A stretch of DNA of 64,000 nt from G963701675 sp963701675. GTDB lineage: Bacteria; Planctomycetota; Planctomycetia; Gemmatales; Gemmataceae. Within the stretch, counting starts at the first letter, position 1. Every line of letters begins with the position of its first letter. Shown here one piece after another: positions 24,416-33,804 of the stretch. The stretch is taken from assembly GCA_963701675.1 (NCBI GenBank), contig OY969623.1, positions 6,448,001 through 6,512,000 on the forward strand, given 5' to 3'. The translations under genes and the position numbers were made by a program. The notes beneath the pieces were generated by a model. That model searched no databases, had not been told where the DNA came from, and worked only from the letters and a program-made list of their open reading frames with translations.

Positions 24416-25819
24416 CTAGACATCCCCGTTGTTGATGGTGCCGGCGACAACCTGAGAGCCGGCGGAGGAGAAGACTGTTGATGCCAGGGAGGGACGCTGC
24501 ACGACCATGGGAATTCCGTGTTTCGGCCGCAATGTTATGGATGCGATTAGCTCGACCGGCCGATCCGACACGAGTCGCAGCCGAAAGCGCTGCATGACCG
24601 TTGCCAGGATGAGAACCGTCTCCATCATCGCGAAGTGATTGCCGATACAGATGCGCGGACCGTCGCCGAAGGGGAAATATGCGCAACGGGGGATGCGGCG
24701 AGCGAGATCGTTGTCCCAGCGTTCGGGCCGGAAACTCTCCGGATCGTCGAACCAGCGCGAATCACGATGAGCGACAAATTGCACGAGCTGAATTTGGGTG
24801 CCTTTCGGGACGTGGTAACCGCCGATCTTGCAGTCGGCTATGGGCTCACGTCCAATGCCCCACGCCGGTGGGTAGAGCCGCATGGTTTCCTTAATGACCC
24901 ATTCGGTGTAGCGGAGCCTGGGAACGTCGTCGGCGGTCGCGGCTCGGCCGGCCAAGACCTCGTTCACTTCGGCTGCCAGCGTCGATTCCACATCGGGATT
25001 CCGGGCGAGTAAGTAGAAACAGTACGACATTGCCAGGGCCGTTGTTTCGTGTCCCGCGAGGAACAACGTCATGATCTCGTCGCGGACCTGGCGGTCCGTC
25101 ATTTCTTTGCCGTTCTCGTCACGGAGCGTCAACAGGCGTGTGAGAAAGTCATCCGGCCGTTCCGACATGGCCCGACGTTGTCGAATCATCCGATAGACAA
25201 CTTCGTCCAGTTGTCGAATGGCGCGATGGAATCGCCAAAGTCCTGGCGTGGGCAGCCAGGGACCGAAACGGGTGTAGCTTAACGGGTGGGTGAGGTGTTT
25301 CATCGCCTCTTCCAACGCCGCTCCAACCGTTGCGGAATCGTCGGCGACTTCGGAGCTGAAAAGTGCGCGTGACACCACATCGAGCGTTAGGCGCATCATC
25401 TGTGGATGAACGTCGAAGGTGTCGCCGTCTCTCCAGGTGTCCAACATGCGCTGCGCCGCGTTTACCATTAGGCTGCCGTACTTTTGCAATTGATTGACCT
25501 GGAAAGCGGGCTGTGCCAATTGACGTTGAAGACGCCAACTTTCGCCTTCATTGGTAAGCAGCCCTTGCCCGAGCAGCCGGGACACCTGGTGAGTGAAGAA
25601 ATCCTTGGTGAAGTTACGATGATGGGTGCGAAGGACATACTCGATATGGTCGGGATGAGTCAGCGTGTAGATCGGCGTGCCAAGCAGGTTCATCTGGAAG
25701 ATGTCGCCGTACTCACGGGCACAACGGATGATGAAGCCGAGTGGATCTTTCCCATACGGAAACGTGTTGCCGAAGAACCATAGGCCTTTGGGACCCGGCG
25801 GGAGCTTCGTGTTCGACAT
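24416..25819 (-). CDS. Cytochrome P450
   Basis: A 467-residue protein. The P450 landmarks are all present: Pro-rich start KLPPGPKG, WRLQRQ in helix C, AGHETT (255-260) for oxygen activation, E-x-x-R in KETMRLYPPAW (Glu311, Arg314), FRPERW, and the heme-thiolate loop FPFGDGPRICIGNHFAMME with Cys391. No membrane anchor is seen, so it is probably soluble and needs separate redox partners, none of which is adjacent. The pattern resembles CYP102/CYP4-type fatty-acid hydroxylases more than biosynthetic P450s, but the substrate is not determined. AAGGAG lies 5 bases before the ATG. Confidence 0.95.
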   Translation of the reverse strand: MSNTKLPPGPKGLWFFGNTFPYGKDPLGFIIRCAREYGDIFQMNLLGTPIYTLTHPDHIEYVLRTHHRNFTKDFFTHQVSRLLGQGLLTNEGESWRLQRQLAQPAFQVNQLQKYGSLMVNAAQRMLDTWRDGDTFDVHPQMMRLTLDVVSRALFSSEVADDSATVGAALEEAMKHLTHPLSYTRFGPWLPTPGLWRFHRAIRQLDEVVYRMIRQRRAMSERPDDFLTRLLTLRDENGKEMTDRQVRDEIMTLFLAGHETTALAMSYCFYLLARNPDVESTLAAEVNEVLAGRAATADDVPRLRYTEWVIKETMRLYPPAWGIGREPIADCKIGGYHVPKGTQIQLVQFVAHRDSRWFDDPESFRPERWDNDLARRIPRCAYFPFGDGPRICIGNHFAMMETVLILATVMQRFRLRLVSDRPVELIASITLRPKHGIPMVVQRPSLASTVFSSAGSQVVAGTINNGDV

Positions 25820-25861
25820 GGTGGCTCCTTTGCCGCCCGTAAATAAACCGGGCTAAGGAAC

Positions 25862-25867
25862 ATTCTA
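25862..25867 (-). promoter_or_regulatory. -10-like TAGAAT upstream of P450 gene
   Basis: The minus strand reads TAGAAT 43 bases before the P450 ATG, inside the 88-bp divergent gap to the glycosyltransferase gene. It matches the recurrent TAGRAT element of the window. Confidence 0.4.
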
Positions 25868-25907
25868 TTCGGGCCTGATGTAGGCTTGTTAGGTTGCGGA
25901 GAGCTTC

Positions 25908-27431
25908 ATGGCGGTGAAATGGGTCACATCGCGATTCTGGACCCTCGCGACCTTGGCCGTCGCGGTGTTGTACGTTGTGTTCATGGCCATGGTGGGCCGA
26001 TTTCCGACGGTCGACGAAGTGTTTTTCAAATCGCCCGGGAGGGAATGGGCGGCGTCGGGAAGATTTGCAGCGCCGGAGCTAACGGGGTTGGTGTTTCTCC
26101 GAGCCACGTCGCCGCCCATTGACGAAGTCTGGGCGGTTCATCCGCCCGGCTATCCATTTCTGTTCGGGATCTTCGTCAAGGCGTTCGGTTTCGGCCCGCA
26201 GCAGTGCATCGTGTTCGATGCCGTCATTCACGCGGTTTTGGCGCTCCTCACGTACTTGCTTGCGTGTGGCATCGGCGAAGCAATTCCTCGCTGGGCCGGC
26301 TTCCTGCTCGCGCTGGCCGTCCTGCCGCTCGGCGCCTTTGGTCGGCCGGACGAACTGTCGATGTGCCTTGGAATGGCAAGCGTTTTGTTATTGTTGCAAC
26401 GATCGGCTCACCTGGCGTTCGTGCTGATCTCCGGCGGCCTCCTGGGATTGTCTGCGGCAACGTTCATGGGCCCGGCGATAATGCTCGGCATCGTCGGCGT
26501 CACCCAACTGCTGTGCCGAGGGCCGACGGTCAAGACGGCACTCGCTCGGACAGCGCTTTGGGGAATCGCCGCTGTTACGGTGCTGTGTACCGCGATAGCG
26601 CCGATAATCGTGCGACACCCGCGCGCTCTCGAACAATTCCGGGACCATGCCGAGGCACATGTCGGTTATGGCCATTTCTTCGTGCGGTTCTTTACGGGTT
26701 GGGAGTACGAGGAGTTTCATCGGTCCATAACGTTGGCATGTCTCGTGGTTATGGTCGTCGGGTTGATTTGCAGACCACGTGACCTGAATTCGCTTCGTTG
26801 GGCACGCCTATGGCTGGGCGCGGTATTCGCCCTCTTTTTTGTTGCCATATTCGTGCCGAACAAAATGTACTACTTGTGGTTTGTCGGGCCCTGGATGATG
26901 GTCGCCGCGACGGCGACCTGGCGAGAGATTTCCGTTTCGGGCCACCCACTTCTATTGCGCGGGGCGGCGCTCGTAGTATTGTCCCTCTACGCCGTGTCGG
27001 TGTCGGCCTTCGTGCGAAACACGGCGATCATGCTGTCGCTGCCGCCGTCTCAAAGTCTGAAATCGAACACAGAAACCCTTCGTGCACTGATTCCGCCGGG
27101 CAGTCATGTGGTAACGGACCATTATTGGTGGTCGCTTGCCGAGGATCGCCGCGTGTACGATCGCTACTTCAGCCGCGTCGACGCTGCGCAGGTCGATTAC
27201 TTGATCCTAGTGGGCGATGGTTCCGGAGACGCACAGATGCTCAGCGATGTGCCGGCGATTCCTCCGCGAGAACTACAGGAACGATTCGAGCCCATTCACA
27301 ACAACGTGAACACGCAACCAATCGTGGTACTCGGAAGGTCGATTCCACGAAGTGCGTTCGGCTTTGGCACGGCCGTTTTGAAACGACGACACGAAACGCC
27401 GGATTTGGTTTCACCGAGTGCAGCGCCATGA
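25908..27431 (+). CDS. Polytopic membrane glycosyltransferase-like protein (GT-C/GT39 type)
   Basis: A 507-residue protein with about ten hydrophobic segments between ~10 and ~370 and a hydrophilic C-terminal part (~380-507). The first loop has the acidic TVDEVFF and then VWAVHPPGYPFLFGIFVKAF; the first-loop Asp/Glu and the H-P-P-x-Y-P pattern are typical of dolichol/undecaprenyl-phosphate-dependent GT-C transferases such as GT39/ArnT-like proteins. These transfer a sugar from a lipid carrier on the outer face of the membrane. Donor and acceptor are unknown. A strong terminator lies 58 bases after the stop. Confidence 0.7.
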   Translation: MAVKWVTSRFWTLATLAVAVLYVVFMAMVGRFPTVDEVFFKSPGREWAASGRFAAPELTGLVFLRATSPPIDEVWAVHPPGYPFLFGIFVKAFGFGPQQCIVFDAVIHAVLALLTYLLACGIGEAIPRWAGFLLALAVLPLGAFGRPDELSMCLGMASVLLLLQRSAHLAFVLISGGLLGLSAATFMGPAIMLGIVGVTQLLCRGPTVKTALARTALWGIAAVTVLCTAIAPIIVRHPRALEQFRDHAEAHVGYGHFFVRFFTGWEYEEFHRSITLACLVVMVVGLICRPRDLNSLRWARLWLGAVFALFFVAIFVPNKMYYLWFVGPWMMVAATATWREISVSGHPLLLRGAALVVLSLYAVSVSAFVRNTAIMLSLPPSQSLKSNTETLRALIPPGSHVVTDHYWWSLAEDRRVYDRYFSRVDAAQVDYLILVGDGSGDAQMLSDVPAIPPRELQERFEPIHNNVNTQPIVVLGRSIPRSAFGFGTAVLKRRHETPDLVSPSAAP

Positions 27432-27488
27432 TATGATGAGCGGGCAGGACTGCCGGATCTCCGGCAGCTCCTGGGACCTCTCCTTGTG

Positions 27489-27534
27489 AGGCGCAGTCGG
27501 ACGGCGTCAAAAACCGCGCGGCTGCGCCTTTTTT
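27489..27534 (+). terminator. Rho-independent terminator
   Basis: AGGCGCAG (27489-27496) pairs with CTGCGCCT (27522-27529), followed by a run of six T. It closes the glycosyltransferase transcript. A smaller GCCGG-ATCT-CCGGC hairpin lies just upstream around 27452. On the minus strand it would lie after the S41 protease gene, so it may serve both. Confidence 0.7.
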
Positions 27535-27559
27535 ACATTTCCAGTTTTGCGATGGCTTA

Positions 27560-28724
27560 TCAAATGTCCGCGAGAGATTTCGAGACTTGGTCGAGTTCCT
27601 TCTGCAGGGCGTCGCGCTTCTTGATCAAGTCCTCACGCTTGGCTAAGTGTTTCAGCATCAGAGCGACCGGCTTTCCGACCGGGACAAACTCGCCTTTTGC
27701 GATCTTCGCAGACAACGTTTCCCATGCCGCGGCGAGTTGCGGATCGCCGTAGTGTTCGCTAATGACTTTCGGGGTTAAGTCCGGCAACTGGACCTCGGCC
27801 GTCTTCTTTCGGCCGACGACGTCGAGATCGCGAGCTACCTTGAGCAACTTCTCCGTCTGCTTGCTGTCGAGCGGGAAGTAATAACCGTCCGTGGGATCGA
27901 CACCCCATTCTTTCATCCCAGCCGACTTGTGAATGCTGCGTCCGCTGGGCAGGTGGAAATGTGCGTGGGTCAAGCGCAACGTTCCCTTTCCGGGAATGTC
28001 GTGAATCGTCTGCACGGAGCCTTTGCCGTACGATCGGGTGCCCAGAACCACGGCACGCTTGTGATCTTTGAGTGCGCCCGCGACCACCTCCGCAGCCGAT
28101 GCTGTTTGTTCGTTGATCAGAATAACCAAAGGCGCCTCGGGAACCAGAGCGGCGCCACTTGCCGAGTAGGTGTTGCCGGCATTGTTGTGGCCTTTGATCG
28201 TCACGATGTCGCCTTGATTGACGAATTGCTCGGCGATCTGCACAGCCGTCGAAAGCATCCCACCCGGGCAGAAGCGAAGATCAATCACCAAGCCTTTCAG
28301 GCCTTTCTCCTTTAGCTGGAGGAGCAACGCGCGAAGGTCGTCCGCCGTCGTGGCTGTGAAATGAGTCACGTCGACATAAGCGATCTGTTTGTCATTGTCG
28401 ATCATGAACTGCCAACGATCGTTCGCGTCACGGCGAAATCCTTTGACGCTTGGCACCTTAATTTGGGCCCGTGTGAGAGCGATCTCCTTTTCTTGGCCGT
28501 CGGCATGGCGAATCTTCAATTTCACCGTGCTCCCTTTCGGGCCGAGAATACGGTTAACGGCGGCCGGTAGCTCCAGCGCCTTCGTCGATTGGCCGTCGAT
28601 CTCCAGAACGACATCGTCGGGCTGGATGCCTGCCTCGATTGCCGGGGAGCCCTCAATCGGCGAAACAATGGTGAGTTGATTGTCCTTCAGGCGTAATTGA
28701 ATGCCGACGCCGGCGAAGGTGCCC
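27560..28724 (-). CDS. S41 C-terminal processing protease segment of an M56-S41 gene
   Basis: This frame continues the M56 gene after a one-base frameshift at ~28722-28724. Reading it back to that point gives the end of a CTPase N-terminal region and a PDZ domain (TFAGVGIQLRLKDNQLTIVS, IQPDDVVLEIDGQSTKALEL). The S41 catalytic core follows with the Ser/Lys dyad: Ser in INEQTASAAEVVAG and Lys in GTRSYGKGSVQT, plus IDLRFCPGGML for the oxyanion strand. A helical tail ends KLAKREDLIKKRDALQKELD. CTPases cleave near exposed C-termini in the periplasm. The first in-frame start (28525) would lose the PDZ domain, so independent translation is unlikely unless it is reached by frameshifting. Confidence 0.8.
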
Positions 28725-30095
28725 TAGGGTGCCGCGACCTAATTCCTCGAACTGTTCTGGCGTCAGGTACTCGGAGTATGGGTCGTTCAACGCTGAAACC
28801 ATGCCACGGATGGCGCCGTCGCTCAGATCCTGTTCTTTGACGTCGCGAACGTAGCTCTTCATGATGAGTGCACGAACTTCCGCGATTCGCTCGTTCTCCG
28901 CCGGGCACGGAGTAAGAACCTCCGCTGCGGCGTCCGAGTTAGCGGAGGCCGGCCGAGCGGACGCCGGCTGCAAACTGAGAGCGGAAAGGGGCAAGATCGT
29001 TGCAACGACGAGGAAAGCGCACGCAACGGCGGCACGGCGGCTCAAAGGCCGGCGGTCACGGGTCGAATCGAGAATGAGCCGTAGCCGTTGCTCGATTCTT
29101 CGCGGCCGACCCATCGCCAAGGCGACAGGGGCCGCAAAACGACTCACAGGCAAGCCGGCCGTGACCGCCAGCAAATGTTCGGCGTAGTCCGGACCGCTTG
29201 GCCCGGCATTCAGCACCATGTCGTCACACGCGCGTTCCTGCTCAGTTCGAAGTTGGCGCACGGCGATCCAAGTCATCGGATTAAACCAATAGAACGCCCG
29301 GCAAACGTGGGCAAGGAACTGAAGCATGCAATCTGCCCGGCAAATGTGCGCCAGCTCATGTAACAAAACCACGCGCACGCATTGCGGCGACCAGTTCAGC
29401 GCGTCCAGCGGCAATAAGATGACCGGCCGCTTGACACCCCAAGTCATCGGCATCGTCCGTCGCCGACTTGCCAGCAGGACAACTCGACGATTAACACCGA
29501 ACCGATCCGCAAGGAGACGAACTAACGTGGTCAAAAAAGTGTCGTCCAGCGGATAACAATCACGCCGAAGCCGGCGAAGACTGATAATCCCCAGCGCAAG
29601 GGGGATGACTACCAGCGCAGCGCCTCCTAGCCAGCTCAAGAAGAGCCTGGTGGGCAGCGGCATTTCAGGCGCCGCAACCACAGCGGCCGTCGCTCGGTCC
29701 GTAAGAACCGGGGCACGGCGTTCATTCAAGTCGTTTACGAGCGGGTTCGTTCGTCGGAAATCCATGCCTTGAGAAGCGCGGGCGTCCGGGCTTACCGGCA
29801 ACTCCGCAAGAGCGCCGGGCGGTGGCAGTGTTTCCTCGATCTTGATTTTCGCCCGTTGCGCCAGCCAATCCGCACGAATGGGTACGTGCCAAGTCGGCAG
29901 GATTGCCGAAAGCACGGGCAGGAAAAGGCAGCCGGTCAGTGCCGCGGACCAAATGATATGGCGGATGGCGGCGGACCTTCGGCGAAGCGCCGTTGTAACC
30001 AGGCCGGCTATGGCCAAAAGCAACGCACCTTTCAACGATGCGTCGATCAAAATCGGCAGTCCCACTTGTGCGGCGTAGTTAATTGTGCTTCCCAC
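28653..30095 (-). CDS. BlaR1-like M56 metalloprotease segment of an M56-S41 gene
   Basis: Hydrophobic helices lie at ~15-35, ~45-65, ~150-175 and ~360-385. The zinc motif HELAH (246-250) sits in VVLLHELAHICRADCML, with the downstream Glu/Asp in RTEQERACDDMVL, as in BlaR1/MecR1. After the last helix the protein continues into a CTPase-like helical start (IAEVRALIMKSYVRDVKEQD, MVSALNDPYSEYLTPEQFEE); then a one-base frameshift at ~28722 leads to an out-of-frame tail ending 28653. With the frame restored, the product is ~844 residues carrying M56 and S41 proteases. It starts 2 bases after blaI. In BlaR1 the M56 domain cleaves the repressor; the extracytoplasmic sensor here would be PDZ-S41 instead of a penicillin-binding domain. 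Confidence 0.8.
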   Translation of the reverse strand: MGSTINYAAQVGLPILIDASLKGALLLAIAGLVTTALRRRSAAIRHIIWSAALTGCLFLPVLSAILPTWHVPIRADWLAQRAKIKIEETLPPPGALAELPVSPDARASQGMDFRRTNPLVNDLNERRAPVLTDRATAAVVAAPEMPLPTRLFLSWLGGAALVVIPLALGIISLRRLRRDCYPLDDTFLTTLVRLLADRFGVNRRVVLLASRRRTMPMTWGVKRPVILLPLDALNWSPQCVRVVLLHELAHICRADCMLQFLAHVCRAFYWFNPMTWIAVRQLRTEQERACDDMVLNAGPSGPDYAEHLLAVTAGLPVSRFAAPVALAMGRPRRIEQRLRLILDSTRDRRPLSRRAAVACAFLVVATILPLSALSLQPASARPASANSDAAAEVLTPCPAENERIAEVRALIMKSYVRDVKEQDLSDGAIRGMVSALNDPYSEYLTPEQFEELGRGTLGHLRRRRHSITPEGQSTHHCFAD

Positions 30096-30097
30096 GT

Positions 30098-30487
30098 TTA
30101 CCGTCCCTTCTTTCGTGCCTGGCTGATCAGATCGGCCAGGCGGGCGAGTTCGTCGGGAGACAAATCGGTGGCGATGTCACCGAGATGGGCGGCGACGGCC
30201 TTCTCGAGAGAGCCGTCGAAGAACGTTTCCAAGACTCGTCGAAAAGCCGATCGTCCGACATGACCGCGCGGCCGATTCGGCTGGTAGACATAGCGGATGC
30301 CGTCCTCCTTGTGTCGAGCGTGACCCTTGGCTTCCAGAATCCGCAGCAACGTCCGGACGGCGGTGCGGCTTGGGGCATCGGGGAGATCGGCGTGAACTTC
30401 GGCGGCCGTTGCCTCACCACGTGCGTAGAGAATGTTCATGATCTGCCGCTCTCGGCGGCTGAGATGTTCCTCGAGTCGTTCCGGCAT
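30098..30487 (-). CDS. blaI: BlaI/MecI-family transcriptional repressor
   Basis: The protein has 129 residues from the ATG at 30487. It has the family winged-helix pattern: LSRRERQIMNILYARGEATA, AAEVHADLPDAPSRTAVRTL, RILEAKGHARHKEDGIRYVY. The C-terminal dimerisation helices contain VLETFFDGSLEKAVAAHLGD. In studied systems BlaI dimers repress their operon and are inactivated by cleavage by the M56 partner. Here the partner gene starts 2 bases downstream. I could not see a TACA-n2-TGTA operator in the upstream gap; CGGCCTATATGCC around 30518 is the only short imperfect dyad. Confidence 0.9.
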   Translation of the reverse strand: MPERLEEHLSRRERQIMNILYARGEATAAEVHADLPDAPSRTAVRTLLRILEAKGHARHKEDGIRYVYQPNRPRGHVGRSAFRRVLETFFDGSLEKAVAAHLGDIATDLSPDELARLADLISQARKKGR

Positions 30488-30600
30488 TAGCGAAAAGTCC
30501 TGTGGAGGATGATGGAAGCAAAAACGGCCTATATGCCAAATTTTTAACCGGATCGGAGGTGGTGTCAAGCCCAACGTGCCAAGATTTTGACGCCGCTGAG

Positions 30601-30978
30601 TCACTCGCGGAACAGCACCAGGTATACCGCCATGGCCGTTCCGATGATCGACATCACGACGGCGGCCATTAATGGCAACGACCATCGCGGCGGTAAATAG
30701 GGTTCGTTGCGATTCAGACGTTGAACGATGCGCCAATGCTCGGCCGCGGCCAGAAGATTGATCGCCACGCCGACGACCACGAGCGCCGTCCCAAACCACA
30801 ACGAAAGCCCCGGAGACTGCTGCGGCGGTTTGTGTTCGACGAGCGACAACTCACGAAGCACGAAGCTAAAACGGGCCAGAACGAAACCGAATCCCATGAG
30901 CGCCAGGCCCGTTCGAATCCACGCCAGCAGCGTTCGCTCGGAAGCGAAACGAACTCGCGGATCTTCACCTCCATCCAT
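30601..30978 (-). CDS. DUF202/YidH-type small membrane protein
   Basis: The protein has 125 residues from the ATG at 30978, chosen because GAGGAAAT lies just upstream; an in-frame start at 31068 would add an unrelated N-terminus. DUF202 signature: DPRVRFASERTLLAWIRTGL, ALMGFGFVLARF. Three membrane helices lie at ~22-45, ~62-85 and ~100-122. The function of the family is unknown. It lies upstream of blaI on the same strand but 113 bases away, so it is probably a separate unit. Confidence 0.85.
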   Translation of the reverse strand: MDGGEDPRVRFASERTLLAWIRTGLALMGFGFVLARFSFVLRELSLVEHKPPQQSPGLSLWFGTALVVVGVAINLLAAAEHWRIVQRLNRNEPYLPPRWSLPLMAAVVMSIIGTAMAVYLVLFRE

Positions 30979-31213
30979 GGCCTGATTTCCTCCCGTCCGA
31001 TGCGGAATCTCTGGCACGGCCGCATCAGTTGTAACGCCCACGACACTCTCTTGGCGCTGGCGTCCCATTGTCGAGTGGCATCCCTAGTGGCTACTACCCG
31101 CGTGGTAGGCTAGGATAAACACGTCAAGTTTGCCGGCAATGGTGAGACGCTACGTAAACCATCACTCCACGTCAACGCCCCTAGCCGTGATAGCGAAAAA
31201 GCGTTTGAAATCG

Positions 31214-33121
31214 ATGACGCCGACTGTATCGAGTTTACTCACCGACCAAGACCTATTCCTATTTAACGAGGGCTCGCACTTTCGTCTTTACGACAAGTTA
31301 GGCGCCCATCCCATGACGCAACACGGCAAGGCGGGAACGCAGTTCGCCGTCTGGGCGCCCGCCGCCCGAACCGTAAGCGTCATCGGCGATTTCAATCGTT
31401 GGAACGGCAAATCGCATCCACTCGAACGAGTGGGAGAGTCGGGAATTTGGGAAGGGTTCGTTAAAGACATCGGACCGGGCGCCAACTACAAGTATCACAT
31501 CGAATCGCAACACCAAGGCTATCAAGTCGACAAGGCCGACCCGCTCGCATTCTTCCAACAAGAACCACCGCAAACGGCGTCGGTTGTGTGGGACCTGGCT
31601 TATCGGTGGAACGACGGCGACTGGATGGCCAAGCGAGCCGACCGTCAGAACCTTTCGGCGCCGATTTCCATCTACGAAGTCCACCTGGGCTCGTGGCGGC
31701 GCGTCGCTGAAGAGGGAAACCGCTGGCTGACTTATCGCGAAATGGCGCCGCGGCTTGCGGACTACGTCAAACGCTTGGGCTTCACGCACGTCCAGTTCCT
31801 GCCGGTGATGGAACATCCGTTTTATGGCTCCTGGGGCTATCAAGTCACGGGCTTCTTCGGGCCGACCCGGCGCTACGGAAATCCACAGGACTTGATGTAC
31901 CTGATTGACTACCTCCACCAGAACGACATTGGTGTGATCCTCGATTGGGTACCGGCCCACTTTCCGATGGACGAGCACGGGCTGGCATACTTCGACGGCA
32001 CATATCTCTACGAGCACGCCGACCCCAGGCAAGGGTATCATCCCGATTGGAAGAGCGCTATCTTCAACTACAGCCGGAACGAAGTACGGAGCTTCTTGAT
32101 CAGCAGCGCTCTGTTTTGGCTCGACAAATACCACGTCGATGGGCTACGCGTCGATGCGGTTGCGTCCATGATCTACCTGGATTATTCCCGGAAGGAAGGG
32201 GAGTGGATTCCGAACCGGTACGGCGGGCGCGAGAACCTTGAGGCACTCGAACTTCTGCGGCGCTTCAATCAAGAGGTATATGCCCAGTTCCCTGGCGCAC
32301 AGACGATTGCCGAGGAATCAACGGCCTGGCCGATGGTTTCGCGACCGGTTTACGTCGGAGGTCTCGGATTTGGCTTAAAGTGGGACATGGGTTGGATGCA
32401 CGATTCGCTGAAGTACATGAGCCATGACCCGATCTATCGCCGGCATCATCACAACGACTTGACGTTTCGGATGCTTTACGCCACGACCGAGAACTTTGTC
32501 TTACCACTGTCACACGACGAAGTCGTACATGGCAAAGGCGCCCTGCTCGGCAAGATGCCGGGCGATGACTGGCAGAAGTTCGCCAATCTTCGCCTCCTAT
32601 ACGGATGGATGTATGGGCAGATGGGTAAGAAGCTGCTCTTTATGGGGAGTGAAATCGGACAATGGCGCGAATGGCACCACGATCGCGCTCTGGATTGGAA
32701 TTTGCTACAGTATCCGTTTCATGCCGGTGTGCAACGTTGGGTGGCCGACTTGAACCATCTTTACCGGCGGGAGCCGGCCCTGCACGAACTTGATTGCGAC
32801 GGCGCCGGTTTCGAATGGATCGATTGTCATGACGCCGATTCAAGTACCCTAAGTTTCCTCCGCAAAGGAAAGTCGGGAAACGATGTGATGCTGTTCGTTT
32901 ACAACTTTACTCCCGTGCCGCGCATGAAGTACTGCGTGGGTGCGCCACACGGCGGTTGGTGGCAAGAAGTGCTGAACAGCGATGCAGAGGACTACGGCGG
33001 CAGCGGACTCGGAAATCAAGGCGGCTTGCATGCCGTCGAAGCCGTGTCGCATGGCAGGGCCATGTCACTGGAAATGACATTGCCGCCGTTGGCTGCTGTC
33101 GTCTTCAAGTGGTCGAAATAG
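31214..33121 (+). CDS. glgB: 1,4-alpha-glucan branching enzyme
   Basis: The protein has 635 residues from the ATG at 31214; in-frame starts from 31130 would add ~28 residues, and a TAGGAT box at 31111 does not settle the choice. An N-terminal CBM48 domain (~25-120: GTQFAVWAPAARTVSVIGDF) is followed by the GH13 barrel. Catalytic residues: nucleophile Asp in DGLRVDAVAS, acid/base Glu in QTIAEEST, and the transition-state Asp in LSHDEVVHGK. The C-terminal beta domain is complete. The enzyme makes alpha-1,6 branches in glycogen. The N-terminal N1 module of longer GlgB proteins is missing, as in the short GlgB class. No other glg gene is adjacent. Confidence 0.93.
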   Translation: MTPTVSSLLTDQDLFLFNEGSHFRLYDKLGAHPMTQHGKAGTQFAVWAPAARTVSVIGDFNRWNGKSHPLERVGESGIWEGFVKDIGPGANYKYHIESQHQGYQVDKADPLAFFQQEPPQTASVVWDLAYRWNDGDWMAKRADRQNLSAPISIYEVHLGSWRRVAEEGNRWLTYREMAPRLADYVKRLGFTHVQFLPVMEHPFYGSWGYQVTGFFGPTRRYGNPQDLMYLIDYLHQNDIGVILDWVPAHFPMDEHGLAYFDGTYLYEHADPRQGYHPDWKSAIFNYSRNEVRSFLISSALFWLDKYHVDGLRVDAVASMIYLDYSRKEGEWIPNRYGGRENLEALELLRRFNQEVYAQFPGAQTIAEESTAWPMVSRPVYVGGLGFGLKWDMGWMHDSLKYMSHDPIYRRHHHNDLTFRMLYATTENFVLPLSHDEVVHGKGALLGKMPGDDWQKFANLRLLYGWMYGQMGKKLLFMGSEIGQWREWHHDRALDWNLLQYPFHAGVQRWVADLNHLYRREPALHELDCDGAGFEWIDCHDADSSTLSFLRKGKSGNDVMLFVYNFTPVPRMKYCVGAPHGGWWQEVLNSDAEDYGGSGLGNQGGLHAVEAVSHGRAMSLEMTLPPLAAVVFKWSK

Positions 33122-33177
33122 TGATCGGCGGCTGTCAAGTGCTCGATTGCTGCAAATGATCGGCGTCCGAAGCCGAA

Positions 33178-33183
33178 TAGGAT
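33178..33183 (+). promoter_or_regulatory. -10-like TAGGAT upstream of nfeD-flotillin
   Basis: TAGGAT lies 34 bases before the NfeD-like ATG, in a 95-bp gap after glgB. It matches the recurrent hexamer found before clpS, metG and the degP-like gene. Confidence 0.4.
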
Positions 33184-33216
33184 AGCGGGGTTCGACAAAC
33201 TCCAGGGGTGGTGACA

Positions 33217-33804
33217 ATGGAGACGGTATTTCTCGTTTGTGCGATCGTCGGTGGAACTCTGCTCGTCGGGCAAATGTTGCTGAGCTTTCTCGGATTCGGG
33301 GAGCATCACGGCGACATGGGCCATGATGTCGTCGATGCGCATCATGATGTCGGGCACGATCACGACGGCGCCTGGTTTGTCGGGTTGTTGACTTTCCGCG
33401 CCATCGTGGCTGCCCTGATGTTTTTCGGGCTAGTGGGATTGGCGAGCAACTCGCGCTTTCCGGAAGAGCCGATGGCCCCGCTGGGGCTGGCCCTCGGGGG
33501 CGGGTTTGCCGCGATGTTTATCGTCTCATGGATGATGCGGCAATTGCATCGACTTCGAGCCGAAGGAACGGTGCGCATTGACCGCGCCGTCGGCGCCAAT
33601 GGTACGGTATACTTGAGAATCCCTGGGCAGAGATCTGGAGTGGGCAAGGTTTCTTTGAACCTTCAGAATCGCACAGTGGAATATCAGGCGGTTACTTCAC
33701 ACGATGAACTCCCGACCGGCGCCAAGATACGCGTGGTGGGTGTAGTCAGTTCCGATACCCTCGAGGTTGTCCCGGCAGATGCAGAAAGGGCCGCACATGT
33801 TTAG
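33217..33804 (+). CDS. NfeD-like membrane protein with His-rich loop
   Basis: A 195-residue protein; the ATG at 33217 is preceded by AGGGGTGG. Membrane helices lie at ~2-24, ~55-75 and ~87-108, then a soluble OB-fold-like domain (~115-190: GTVRIDRAVGANGTVYLRIP, GAKIRVVGVVSSDTLEVVP), as in short NfeD proteins. Between helices 1 and 2, residues ~28-52 are rich in His and Asp (EHHGDMGHDVVDAHHDVGHD), not typical of the family and possibly metal-binding. It overlaps the flotillin gene by 8 bases, the usual nfeD-flotillin pairing. Confidence 0.8.
   Translation: METVFLVCAIVGGTLLVGQMLLSFLGFGEHHGDMGHDVVDAHHDVGHDHDGAWFVGLLTFRAIVAALMFFGLVGLASNSRFPEEPMAPLGLALGGGFAAMFIVSWMMRQLHRLRAEGTVRIDRAVGANGTVYLRIPGQRSGVGKVSLNLQNRTVEYQAVTSHDELPTGAKIRVVGVVSSDTLEVVPADAERAAHV

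Noticed and set aside
30488..30600. BlaI operator in the blaI upstream region
   Set aside because: No TACA-n2-TGTA or clear long dyad could be found by eye; the short CGGCCTATATGCC dyad is too weak to annotate as an operator.
31298..32134. 278-codon minus-strand frame inside glgB
   Set aside because: Antisense shadow of a clearly functional branching enzyme; no plausible domain or ribosome-binding site.
33301..33365. Short direct CATGATGTC-type repeats in the NfeD-like gene
   Set aside because: Explained by the His/Asp-rich coding sequence; not periodic enough for a separate repeat element.
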